NCBI RefSeq assembly: GCF_033118175.1
Contig: NC_083703.1
Coordinates: 82,303,001-82,367,000, forward strand
Length of the DNA: 64,000 nt
Direction of reading: 5' to 3'
From: Dama dama
Taxonomy: Eukaryota; Chordata; Mammalia; Artiodactyla; Cervidae
A program made the translations under genes and the position numbers. The notes beneath the pieces were generated by a model. It was not told the DNA's origin. It was given only the letters and a program-made list of their open reading frames with translations, and did no database searches. This document shows, in pieces, positions 1 to 9,635 of this stretch; the stretch's first letter is position 1, and each line of letters starts with the position of its first letter.

Positions 1-150
1 GGTGCAGCCCCTCACTCTGTGACCACCTGAGACGTGTGGTGGGGCGGGGGCGGGAGGGAGGCTCCGGAGGGAGCGGGTATATGTATCCTTGTAGCTGTTG
101 TGCAGCAGAGACCATCACGACGTTGTAAAACAATTATCCTCTAATTAAAA
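1..150 (+). mobile_element. L1 3'UTR end (ruminant L1)
   Basis: The G-rich start, the 'gtatatgtatcc' stretch and the closing 'aaaacaattatcctctaatt' match the end of ruminant L1 3'UTRs; a clearer copy of the same end is at 55552-55800. The left part lies outside the window. No coding sequence is present here. Confidence 0.75.
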
Positions 151-183
151 TATATATATATATATACACACACACATATATAT
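150..183. repeat. TA/CA simple repeat at the L1 tail
   Basis: Alternating TA dinucleotides, then a short CA run, then TA again, directly after the L1 3' end. It probably grew from the A/T-rich L1 tail. Confidence 0.85.
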
Positions 184-214
184 AGCACCTTTTTAAGGCA
201 CTAAGAGCAGGAAG

Positions 215-590
215 TTAGCCTGGATTATCCAGGTGGGTCCAGGGTAATCCATTGAATTTTTAGAAGTGGAAAAATCTCTCAGTTTTGGCCAAACGGAGAT
301 AATTGACCAAAGGAGAGTCAGAGAGGTGTGATGTGGAAAAGACTCGCTTCATCTCTCCTACTTGAAGGTGAGGAGGGGCCACGAGCCGGCGGATGCAAGC
401 AGTCTCCAGAAGCTGGGAAGGTGAGGGAGCAGACCTCACAGCAGAGCTTGCGGAAGGGAAGGCGGCCCTGCCAACAGCATCTTCAGCCCAGTGAGACCCT
501 TGTCTGATCTCTGATCTGCAGAATTATTTGATAATAAAGCTGAGTTATGTTTAGGCACCAAATTAATGGAAATTTTTATGGCAACAACCA
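215..590 (+). mobile_element. Ancient MaLR-type (MLT1-like) solo LTR fragment
   Basis: The order 'ggattatccaggtgggtcc', 'cagaagctgggaaggtgag', 'ccctgccaacag', 'cagcccagtgagacc', then 'ataataaagc' follows the layout of MLT1-like ERVL-MaLR long terminal repeats. The AATAAA-type element near 533 would be the LTR polyadenylation signal. No internal retroviral genes are present. The subfamily is not resolved. Confidence 0.55.
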
Positions 591-821
591 AATACTAATG
601 CAACGTTCTCATTATTTTTTGTGTGAGATCATGACTTTTAGCATTTTGTAAATTTCAAATTTTCTTTTTCCTATGAAATAATACAAAACAGTACTGCGTG
701 TGTGAGGGGTTTATTGTCTTACTTTCTGAAATAAAGCGCAGTCATCTTGTCATCAGTCCTCTCGTCGCTGCTCTCCCCTCTTCTCTCCATCTCTCCCTCC
801 CCTCTTTCTTTCCTTTCTTAA
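591..821. other. Unassigned A/T-rich then pyrimidine-rich spacer
   Basis: A/T-rich sequence followed by a T/C-rich stretch (about 760-820). I see no gene or recognisable repeat apart from the pyrimidine tract. Confidence 0.6.
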
Positions 822-948
822 AAAAAGAAATTATTTGGAGGATAATGGCTTCACCACGTTGTGTCGGTTCCTACCGTACACGCAGTCGCGTGACGCAGCC
901 ACGGTACACAGTGTCCCTCGCTCAGCAGCCTCCCTCCACCCCCGCCGG
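822..948 (-). mobile_element. Antisense L1 3'UTR, first segment (left of minisatellite)
   Basis: Starting at 'attatttggaggataatggc' the sequence runs parallel to the antisense L1 3'UTR seen at about 43030-43150 in this window, through the 'gtgtccct' and 'cctccctccaccccc' blocks. The 21-bp minisatellite begins where the L1 would continue, and more of the same L1 appears to its right at 3239-3294 and 3495-3752. This identifies the host sequence of the minisatellite. Confidence 0.7.
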
Positions 949-3235
949 CCTCCAGTCCTTACAGACCCGCCTCCAGGCGCTTATAGAGCCGCCTCCAGTC
1001 CTTACAGACCCGCCTCCAGTCCTTACAGACCCGCCTCCAGTCCGTACAGACCCGCCTCCAGTCCTTACAGACCCGCCTCCTGTCCTTACAGACCCGCCTC
1101 CAGTCCTTACAGACCAGCCTCCAGTCCTTACAGACCAGCCTCCAGTCCGTACAGAGCCGCCTCCAGTCCGTACAGACCCGCCTCCAGTCCTTACAGACCC
1201 GCCTCCAGTCCGTACAGACCAGCCTCCAGTCCTTACAGACCCGCCTCCAGTCCGTACAGACCCGCCTCCAGTCCTTACAGAGCCGCCTCCAGTCCGTACA
1301 GACCCGCCTCCAGTCCTTACAGAGCCGCCTCCAGTCCGTACAGACCCGCCTCCAGTCCTTACAGAGCCGCCTCCAGTCCGTACAGACCCGCCTCCAGTCC
1401 TTACAGAGCCGCCTCCAGTCCGTACAGACCCGCCTCCAGTCCTTACAGACCCGCCTCCAGTCCTTACAGAGCCGCCTCCAGTCCGTACAGACCCGCCTCC
1501 AGTCCTTACAGAGCCGCCTCCAGTCCGTACAGACCCGCCTCCAGTCCTTACAGAGCCGCCTCCAGTCCGTACAGACCCGCCTCCAGTCCTTACAGACCCG
1601 CCTCCAGTCCGTACAGACCCGCCTCCAGTCCTTACAGACCCGCCTCCAGTCCTTACAGACCCGCCTCCGGTCCGTACAGACCCGCCTCCAGTCCGTACAG
1701 ACCCGCCTCCAGTCCTTACAGACCCGCCTCCAGTCCGTACAGACCCGCCTCCAGTCCTTACAGACCCGCCTCCAGTCCGTACAGACCCGCCTCCAGTCCT
1801 TACAGAGCCGCCTCCAGTCCTTACAGACCCGCCTCCAGTCCGTACAGACCCGCCTCCAGTCCTTACAGACCCGCCTCCAGTCCGTACAGAGCCGCCTCCG
1901 GTCCGTACAGACCCGCCTCCAGTCCGTACAGAGCCGCCTCCAGTCCTTACAGACCCGCCTCCAGTCCTTACAGACCCGCCTCCAGTCCGTACAGACCCGC
2001 CTCCAGTCCGTACAGACCCGCCTCCAGTCCTTACAGAGCCGCCTCCAGTCCTTACAGACCCGCCTCCAGTCCTTACAGACCCGCCTCCAGTCCGTACAGA
2101 CCCGCCTCCAGTCCTTACAGAGCCGCCTCCAGTCCTTACAGACCCGCCTCCAGTCCGTACAGACCCGCCTCCAGTCCTTACAGAGCCGCCTCCAGTCCTT
2201 ACAGACCCGCCTCCGGTCCGTACAGACCCGCCTCCAGTCCGTACAGACCCGCCTCCAGTCCTTACAGACCCGCCTCCAGTCCGTACAGACCCGCCTCCAG
2301 TCCTTACAGACCCGCCTCCAGTCCGTACAGACCCGCCTCCAGTCCTTACAGAGCCGCCTCCAGTCCTTACAGACCCGCCTCCAGTCCGTACAGAGCCGCC
2401 TCCAGTCCTTACAGACCCGCCTCCAGTCCTTACAGACCCGCCTCCAGTCCTTACAGACCCGCCTCCAGTCCGTACAGACCCGCCTCCAGTCCTTACAGAC
2501 CCGCCTCCAGTCCTTACAGACCCGCCTCCAGTCCGTACAGAGCCGCCTCCAGTCCTTACAGACCCGCCTCCAGTCCTTACAGACCCGCCTCCAGTCCGTA
2601 CAGACCCGCCTCCAGTCCGTACAGAGCCGCCTCCAGTCCTTACAGACCCGCCTCCAGTCCGTACAGAGCCGCCTCCAGTCCTTACAGACCCGCCTCCAGT
2701 CCGTACAGAGCCGCCTCCAGTCCTTACAGACCCGCCTCCAGTCCTTACAGACCCGCCTCCAGTCCGTACAGACCCGCCTCCAGTCCTTACAGACCCGCCT
2801 CCAGTCCTTACAGAGCCGCCTCCAGTCCGTACAGACCCGCCTCCAGTCCTTACAGAGCCGCCTCCAGTCCTTACAGACCCGCCTCCTGTCCTTACAGACC
2901 CGCCTCCAGTCCTTACAGACCCGCCTCCAGTCCTTACAGAGCCGCCTCCAGTCCTTACAGACCCGCCTCCAGTCCGTACAGACCCGCCTCCAGTCCTTAC
3001 AGACCCGCCTCCAGTCCTTACAGAGCCGCCTCCAGTCCTTACAGAGCCGCCTCCAGTCCTTACAGACCCGCCTCCAGTCCGTACAGACCCGCCTCCAGTC
3101 CTTACAGAGCCGCCTCCAGTCCTTACAGACCCGCCTCCAGTCCGTACAGACCCGCCTCCAGTCCGTACAGACCCGCCTCCAGTCCTTACAGAGCCGCCTC
3201 CAGTCCTTACAGACCCGCCTCCAGTCCTTACAGAG
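949..3235. repeat. 21-bp minisatellite (VNTR), about 109 units
   Basis: The unit begins CCTCCAGTCC, has T or G at position 11, TACAGA at 12-17, C or G at 18, and ends CCG. Unit 1 is 949-969. Unit 2 (970-991) is 22 bp and the most diverged. From 992 to 3217 there are exactly 106 units of 21 bp with no net indel, and a last partial unit ends near 3235. Variants: T/G at 11, C/G at 18, 'cctcctg' (near 1078 and 2882), 'cctccgg' (near 1666, 1906 and 2210) and 'ccag' unit ends only in the first dozen units. As 21 is a multiple of 3 and no variant makes a stop, three frames stay open throughout, giving heptads such as PPPVLTD and ASSPYRP on + and SVRTGGG on -. This is not evidence of translation: no start context, splice structure or non-repeat domain supports a protein. 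Confidence 0.97.
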
Positions 3236-3238
3236 TCA

Positions 3239-3294
3239 GCCCGCTGCGCCGGCAGCAGCTCCCAACACTCATCCCCACGCGGTGACGTATACAC
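3239..3294 (-). mobile_element. Antisense L1 3'UTR, second segment
   Basis: The stretch 'gctgcgccggcagcagctcc' followed by 'gtgacgtataca' resembles the L1 3'UTR part that follows the segment the minisatellite resembles. It links the minisatellite to the L1 copy that resumes after the SINE. Confidence 0.5.
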
Positions 3295-3490
3295 CGGGCT
3301 TCTCTGGGGCTCAGTGCTGCAGACTCACGGTGCGGGAGACGCAGGTTCCATCCCTGGGTGGGGAAGATCCCCTGGAGAAGGAAACGGCAGCCCCTTCAGT
3401 ATCCTTGCCTGGAGAATCCCACGGACAGAGGAGCCTGGCAGGCTACAGTCCATGGGGTTGCGGAGAGTCGGACAGGCGAGCAGCTCAACC
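3295..3490 (+). mobile_element. Bov-tA SINE
   Basis: A tRNA-Glu-like head ('gggcttctctgg', then a B-box-like 'ggttccatccctggg') is followed by the BovB-related tail 'gaagatcccctggagaag', 'ggacagaggagcctgg' and 'agagtcggaca'. It is inserted within the antisense L1 3'UTR, so it is younger than that L1. Confidence 0.9.
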
Positions 3491-3494
3491 GTCA

Positions 3495-3752
3495 CAACAG
3501 TGTCTCTATTTCAGCGCTCCTCGCCCCTCTCTCAGCTCGATCCACCCCTCCTTCCCCTGCTGTGCCCACAAGCGCACTCTCTGCATCCGTGCCTCTTCGT
3601 GCCCTGCACGTAAGGCCATCGGCACCGCTTTTCTAGAGTGCATATGTATGTGTTAATGTTTGATATTTGATTTTCTCTCTCTGACTGGCTTCACTCTGTA
3701 ACAGGCTGAAGAGGCGTCCGCCTCAGAAGCGGTCACGGACCCTAACTGATTC
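3495..3752 (-). mobile_element. Antisense L1 3'UTR, third segment
   Basis: Blocks such as 'cttttctagagtgcatatgt', 'gttaatgtttgatatttg' and 'cactctgtaacaggct' align in order with the antisense L1 3'UTR, as at 43340-43440. Together with 822-948 and 3239-3294 it reconstructs one L1 tail interrupted by the minisatellite and a SINE. Confidence 0.7.
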
Positions 3753-3855
3753 CATACTAAGGACACACGCATTGTCCACGCCTGCGTTTCTCGGATGAGC
3801 CTTCTGACCCCCACCTCCCCTCCCCTGACTGCCTGTCCTCTACAGAGCACTCTGC

Positions 3856-4054
3856 TTAGGTGCTCAGCCGTGGCCGACTCTGTGACCTCATGGACTGCAG
3901 TCCTTCAGGCTCCTCTGTCCGTGGGATTCTCCAGGCAGGAATACTGGAGTGGGTTGCCATGCCCTCCGCCAGAGGATCTTCCTGACCCAGGGATCGTAAA
4001 CCAGGTCTCCCTCATTGCAGGTGGATTTTTTACCAGCTGAAACACCTGGGAAAC
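3856..4054 (-). mobile_element. Bov-tA SINE
   Basis: Reverse-oriented copy: tail first ('gtgctcagccgtgg', 'ggaatactggagtgggttgc'), then the head in reverse ending 'accagctgaaacacctggga'. Confidence 0.88.
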
Positions 4055-4056
4055 CC

Positions 4057-4160
4057 TAGAATACCGGAGTGAGTAGCCTATCCCTTCTCCAAGTGGTCTT
4101 TCTGACCCAGGAATTGAACTGGGGTCTCCTGCATTGAGGTGGATCTCAGAGTTACTAGGA
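4057..4160 (-). mobile_element. Partial second Bov-tA head
   Basis: 'agaataccggagtgagtagc' through 'ggggtctcctgcattgaggt' repeats the central and head part of the preceding SINE, abutting it head to tail. This is a dimer-like or partial duplicate arrangement. Confidence 0.7.
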
Positions 4161-4439
4161 AACCCAGTTCCTCTGGGTACTTATGAAGGTCCGAGCACCC
4201 ACTTTCCCACCAGGCACCTGCTGAACCAGCATCTCCCAGGGAGGGTCTGAAAATCTGCATGTTTGGCAGGGACTGCAGGTGTCAGTGAAGCATGGAACGT
4301 CGTTCCAGCAGCTCCTGGCTGCCGACGCGTCTGCTGAGTCTCCTGACCCCACCACCTGTGCATCTAATCAGGCTCCCTTCTGCCTCAGACTCCCTCCCCA
4401 GCTCTGCTTCCCTCCCTGACTTTTTCTGGTAGGCACCTC

Positions 4440-4685
4440 CTCATGCTTTAATTGATATCATTTGATTCCATGTCTCACTCCCTGGGGAACAGTTCCCAGG
4501 CCAACATTTACTCCTCGAATCCTATGGCACATTCAGCATCAACTATATTGAAGGCACTTGCCATATTGCCTTATGATCATCTGTCTTCATCAGCAAGATT
4601 CTGCCCTTGAATACAGAGATTGTACCTTATTCATTTTTCTCCCCAGATGTCCAGTCCAGTGCTGGAGAGGTATCAGATGATAAAT
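4440..4685 (+). mobile_element. Possible L2 3'-end relic
   Basis: 'ttgtaccttattcatttttc' followed by 'tccccagatgtccagtccag' resembles L2-type 3' ends, strongly diverged. Positions 4161-4440 hold nothing I can name. Confidence 0.3.
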
Positions 4686-4689
4686 AAAT

Positions 4690-4890
4690 TGGCTCGGATG
4701 GTTTAAGAACCCGCCTGCAATGCAGGAGACCCGGGATCGATCCCTGGGATGGGAAGATCCCTTGGAAAGGGAATGGCAACCCACTCCTGTATTCTTGCGT
4801 GCAGAGGCCCCCTGGACAGAGGAGCCTGGTAGGCTATATAGCCCTTGTGATCGCAAAGAGCCAGTGTGACTGAGTGACTAACGCTTTCAC
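4690..4890 (+). mobile_element. Bov-tA SINE
   Basis: Head 'ggctcggatggtttaagaac' and 'gcaatgcaggagacccggga', tail 'ggacagaggagcctggtagg', ending 'ctgagtgactaacgctttc'. Confidence 0.9.
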
Positions 4891-5148
4891 TTTCACATGC
4901 TTGTAAACTGACTGAATGAAGGAGGGATACAGGGGTGCGCTAAATAGTAGCGGCATGAGGCCATGCGGCCGTTCTCTGCTTTCTCCTTTAAGCATCAGGT
5001 TCATTCTTTGTTAATTGCCTACAGACCCAACTTGGAGAATCTGTCACAAACGTCTGCAAGAGAAGAGAAATCTGGTGTATGTGTTTTCTGTGTTAGAAAT
5101 TCTCACCCTGACAACATTACCTTCAAAATATATTGTACGTGTGTGTGT

Positions 5149-5348
5149 GTGCTCAGTAGTGTCTGACTCTGTGATCCCATGGACTGTAGCCCACCAAGCT
5201 CCTCTGTCCATGGATTTCCCAGGCAAGAACACTGGAGTGGGTTGCCATTTCCTCCTCCAGGGATCTTCCTGACCCTGGGATCAAACTGTATCTCCTTTGT
5301 CTCCTGCACTGGTATGTGAATTCTTTACCCCTGAGTCACCAGGGAAGC
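5149..5348 (-). mobile_element. Bov-tA SINE
   Basis: Begins after a short GT run with 'gtgctcagtagtgtctgact' and ends with the reversed head 'gagtcaccagggaagc'. Confidence 0.9.
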
Positions 5349-5499
5349 AAATGTATCTTACTTATCTAAATGCTTCTCAAGAACAGCCCGCTGGTCCAAG
5401 CTTCTGCCATCTCCATGGCCTCCCTGTTGTCCTCCAATATGAGGAGCCTGTGGGCCTTGATCTCACTATGCCCTCTGCTTGAGAAAATCTGTGTGGCAT

Positions 5500-5860
5500 G
5501 TATGTGGATCATAGCTCAGTCCCTCCCAGAGAGGCCGTGCCTAGCCAGCCTATCTAAAATGTGCTCCTTTCACAAGCTATTCATTTACTTTGCTTTATTC
5601 TTTTCTTTTTGAAGTACTCATATAAAAATGTCTGTTATATATTTAAATGTTTTTTTTTAACCTGTCTCAACAATTAGAATTTAAGTTTCATGAAGGCAGA
5701 AATTTTTGTTTCCTTTGTTCACTGCTCTTTCCTAGTGCCTGGAGTATTAATACTTCAATGTACATTGTAAGTATTCAATCCATGCACTAGACAGTGAATA
5801 TAGCAGGCGTTCAGTACGTTGAATGCAGTAGGTATCCAGCGCCAGTGTATGTTGAAGGGT
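5500..5860 (+). mobile_element. L2 LINE 3' end (ancient)
   Basis: The order 'agagaggccgtgcctagcca', 'attagaatttaagtttcatg', 'aaggcagaaatttttgtttc', 'tgttcactgctctttcctag', then diverged 'gcaggcgttcagtacgttga' follows L2 3' ends. Non-coding relic. Confidence 0.6.
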
Positions 5861-5984
5861 GCATACGGGCGTGGCAGAGTATTCCATGAAAACCAAGCAG
5901 CCTCACACAAGATACGATGCGTGCGTGTGTTCATTAGGACACATCAGCTATCGTAAAGTCCATTTTTAAATAATTGCATTTATC

Positions 5985-6316
5985 TATTTATTTGACAGTG
6001 CTGTGTCTTCACTGAGGCGTGGGCTTGTTCTAGCTGAGGCGAGCAGGGGCTGCTCTCCAGCTATGGGACCTGGGCCTCTCGTCGTGATGATCGTGGGCTT
6101 CTCTCGTTGTGGAGCCCAGGCCCGGGGGCCCTTGGCCATCAGCAGGTGAGCACGTGCGCTCGGCAGTTGAGCTCCGCGGCCCTAGAGCTCAGGTTCAGTG
6201 GTTGTGCCCACCAGCTGAGCTGCTCCGCACATGTGGGAATTTCCTGGCTCAGGAATCGAACCCCCGTCTCCCGAATCGGCAGGTGGATTCTCAGCCAGTG
6301 AGCCACCAGGGAAGAC
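5985..6316 (-). mobile_element. CHR-type (cetartiodactyl tRNA-Glu) SINE
   Basis: A T-rich leader (antisense A-tail, about 5970-5996) precedes body blocks and ends with the reversed head 'tcgaaccc', 'gtgagccaccagggaagac'. It lacks the BovB-related tail, which separates it from Bov-tA. Confidence 0.75.
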
Positions 6317-7554
6317 CTCTTAAAGGGCATTTTAACTGCACACCAGCTGTGCCTGCGATTGCCATGGATTGCGTGCATATTTTGTTTCTCAGTTGTATAT
6401 GTCATGTCCTAGGAAAGCATGTGGAGGTTTTCCTCTTCTTTTTTTTTCCTTATGAAAGTGGTCCCTGACTTCTACTCACTGAAGCCCTGGGGAGCACAGC
6501 TGTTCTTTGTTGTGGTCAGTGATGTTCCTGGACGCAGGTCCAGGTTACCTTTTCCGGTTCTGCTGCTGAAATCCAATTAAACATCAAACAAGCAAAGGGC
6601 TGGAGGTGAGCCAGAGACAGCGCAGCCCCGGAAGCCTTGCTTGCTTGGGCCAGACAGCCACACGCTGTTTCCAGCTCCGTCCAGAGCACCCTCTTTGTTT
6701 TGAATTCCTGGAGTGGAGCGAGCGCTCATCTGCAGGATTTGATCCTGGGATTGTCTTTTTTTAACTGCCTAGTAGCTGTGATATCCAGCACAGGGCTTTT
6801 TGTTAGCTTCAGGCCATGACTGCCTGTATTATCTTCCTGCCTAGGAGTCTCTGGCTTCATTTTGCTGATGCCCTGGAGGGATTTCTGAACTCTGAGCCAT
6901 TTCTTTTCTACACTGTGATGCTTTTTCCTTTTTTTTTTTTTTCTCCTTCTGGACTATACCTGCAACAACTATAGCCTTAGCTCTTGGACACTGACTTCCT
7001 TTCTTTGCTTTTCTGTATTTCTTTCTATCTTTGGTGAACCAAATATTTCCTGACTGTAAGAATGAGACACTCCAGAACCCGGGGTCCAAGGCTGCCCGGG
7101 TTTCTCTTCTGAGCCCCGCTTGTTTGCTTCCCTGCCCTGCCCCTCACATCTCTGAGCCCAGGCTGGCACAGTCAGGATGCCACTGTTGGCACACGACCGC
7201 GCCTTCGGGGCTTGTCCATTCGCTGGGCACGAACAGTTCCGGGACATGCTTGAGCTGCCTTTTCAGAGAAGCGACCCTGCCTTTGAAATTATATTTTAAA
7301 AGCTCTCAGATGTCTGGGTCCATATCTCTTTGCTTGAAAAGGAATAAAAGGAGAGAAAGAATGTGCTGCATATATCAAAGCAGAGCACGCCTTTCTTCCC
7401 TGGCTGTCCTCCCTGTCTCCACGCGCTCTGTCCACAGGGATGCAGTGCAGGCGTCTGCTTTGAACTCGAGAGGGGCTGTGTGTGACGCCGGTCAGCGCAG
7501 GGTGCTAGTTGGATGAGTCTGGGCTTTGGGACTTCTCCACAGTCAGGCTCTGCT
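6317..7554. other. Unassigned intergenic sequence
   Basis: Mixed composition with oligo-T runs near 6440 and 6930. Short open frames, up to 161 codons at 7031-7516, show no recognisable domain. I see no gene. Confidence 0.5.
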
Positions 7555-7555
7555 C

Positions 7556-7662
7556 ATCTAAAGTGACTAACTTGTCCCAGTTTTCCTGGGGCTTTCTTGA
7601 TTTTAACACTGAAAATCATATATCCCAGGCAAACTGGGAAGGCTGGCCATCAGACAGTTGTG
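7556..7662. mobile_element. Possible small DNA-transposon relic with inverted ends
   Basis: The left end 'agtgactaacttgtcccag' and the right end 'caaactgggaaggctggcca' are roughly inverted to each other around a short A/T-rich core, the layout of old non-autonomous DNA transposons. The family is not assigned. Confidence 0.35.
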
Positions 7663-9020
7663 AATGCCTCCTGTGAGCCAGCCTGCCCCTTAAGAAGTCT
7701 CCAGTTCAGTCAGCCCATCCTTTTTCCCATCCTCATCTGCATTTTCCACACTTCTGCTAACACAGACCTTTGAAGGTTGCCCTTTTGTCAACAATTTCAC
7801 ATTCATGCCGGTCTTGGTTGTCCTGAACGTTTGACCCTCTGTTAATCTGATTTTATTCTCTGACTCGACCTTGGTCTCTCAAAGATCCAAAATGAAAATG
7901 CGTTTGGAGTGACAACAAGAACTGAATGTGTGTGAACCTTCGGGAGGATACTGACTCACAGAGGAGAAGCGGTGTGGATCACAGGGGCTGCAGTGAGGGG
8001 CTGTGCCCCGCCCCCACGGCGCGGCCGAGGACGCCCTCAGGTTTGCACAGGCGCTGTTAAAAATGTCAGAAGCAGGTGTTTCTTCTTTTTTTTTTTTGTT
8101 CTGAGCTTCAAGCTAACATAGGCATTCAGCTAAATCCCTCCCAGGTGCTGAAACAGTGTGTGGTTTAGGATTTCAGGGGTAATTATTGCTGAATGCATTG
8201 TATGGTCAGCGCACCCACCAGGTAGATGTATGAAAGTGTGTGTGTGGGGTGGGGGGACTGAAAGTGTGGGGTGACGGCTTTTCCTTTACAATACCTCTTA
8301 GAAGCCTATTAAGGCCATCGGAAGCCAGTCACGGAGCTAAATATATTCACAGTACAGTTAACAACACAGTGAGGAAGATTGAACTAGGAATCCTAGATGA
8401 TCAGCCAAGAGTTCCAGGTCAGAGAAAACGGCAGCATTGCCCGGGAAGTCCAGGATCCACGGTGACACCCCTGTCCTGCAATTGACTTGTACTGAGTTAT
8501 CATGCAGTAAAGCTGGATGTCGAGATATTTAGACTCAGAGATTTAGATCTTGGCTTAGGTACCTAAGAGAAATACTTGGTCAGATTCTCTAAGATGAAAG
8601 AGAGTGTGTTCTTTGATATGGTTCTTTATTCATTAGAAATATGAGACTTTCCCAGGCCCTGGACAAGCCCTCAGAAGAGAATGGAGAACAGTAACAGCAG
8701 AAAGCCAGCGTCCCTGCCCTGAAGGATCTCAAGATCCCCGGGAGGGTCAGACAAGTTGAGGTAAAAGCACCAGTGGGAGGATGCCGTGAGAGAGAGGGAC
8801 CAGGGTTTCTGAAAGCAGACAGTGGGAGGATTGGAACCGGTCGTGTGGCTTCCCTGAAAAGTGGAAAACTGGACTCGGATGAATGATGTCAAGCCTTGTC
8901 CAGTGCTCAGACTGTGCTGAGCACCGCCAGCAGCTTCACGGGCACTTTCGTGATTAATTCTCACGTATCACATTTTGGGGTGGGCAATTATCCTTTCAAA
9001 CTGCCTTCACTCTAAGAAGA
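7663..9020. other. Unassigned intergenic sequence
   Basis: Contains a T run near 8086-8097 and a GT-rich patch at 8234-8260. A diverged ancient repeat may lie at about 8640-8780. No gene is seen. Confidence 0.45.
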
Positions 9021-9148
9021 GTATTCCAGCATTGTCTATAGTCAGGGGGTGTTCATCACCATCAGTTACCCAAGAAGGACTGTTCCAGCATCATCTATAA
9101 TGTCGGGGAGGGGGGTTCCATCATTATCAGTTACCCAAGAAGGACTAG
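9021..9148. repeat. Imperfect tandem duplication, about 63 bp unit
   Basis: Two adjacent copies share 'ttccagca', 'tctata' and the identical end 'cagttacccaagaaggact' (about 9062-9080 and 9129-9147). The middles differ by indels around a G-rich run. Confidence 0.75.
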
Positions 9149-9231
9149 TCCCTTAAGATCTCCTAGAATGGAGTCGAAGGGGAGCAGAATTTGTCACCCA
9201 AATGTGAATCTCTGGCATAAAGATTCCTTTT

Positions 9232-9517
9232 TATAATTTCATTTATTTTTGGCTGTGCTGGGCCTTTGTGGCTGTTGGAGCTTTTCTCTGGCTGCTGCGA
9301 GCAGGGCCTGCTCCGAGGCGTGCGGTGTGGGGGGCTCTCCCTGCGGGGGCTCCTCTGGCTGGAGCGCGGGCTGCAGGCGCCGGTGCTCAGGGCTCGCGGC
9401 TCCCATGCCCGGAGCTCAGGCTCGATGGCTGTGGCGCCTGGGCCTGGTTCTCCACGGGCCGCTCGTGGGATCTTCATGGGTCAGGGATCAAAGCCGCGTC
9501 TATTGTTTCTCTCCTGT
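9232..9517 (-). mobile_element. CHR-type SINE
   Basis: Starts with 'tttatttttggctgtgctgg' and ends with the reversed head region 'tcagggatcaaagccgcgtc'. It is unusually GC- and CpG-rich in the middle (9290-9480), which explains the overlapping short open frames on + there. Confidence 0.75.
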
Positions 9518-9635
9518 TAACCTTTTATTACAAAGGAGTCTAAGCTTAGGACTTGGAAAGGGAATGGTAGGGCTTTCCTGGTTTTCCTTCCCCACGGAGC
9601 TTCTCTCTTGAACCTCTATGACCTTACCTAGAGAT

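Noticed and set aside
949..3235. Possible CRISPR-like array
   Set aside because: Units are directly adjacent with no spacers, and the context is ruminant nuclear DNA.
949..3235. G-quadruplex-forming array on the G-rich strand
   Set aside because: Each unit has at most one run of three Gs, spaced about 18 bases apart; only weak two-tetrad structures are plausible.
922..3294. A 790-codon minus-strand frame of Ser/Arg/Gly heptads
   Set aside because: Same repeat read on the other strand; openness follows from the 21-bp period.
3295..3490. tRNA genes at Bov-tA and CHR heads throughout the window
   Set aside because: The heads keep A- and B-box-like motifs but do not read as intact tRNA cloverleaves and are joined to SINE bodies.
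698..3613. A 971-codon open frame with proline-rich heptads
   Set aside because: It is the stop-free reading of the 21-bp minisatellite plus fragments of L1 and a Bov-tA. Two other frames are equally open, and there is no conserved non-repeat domain.
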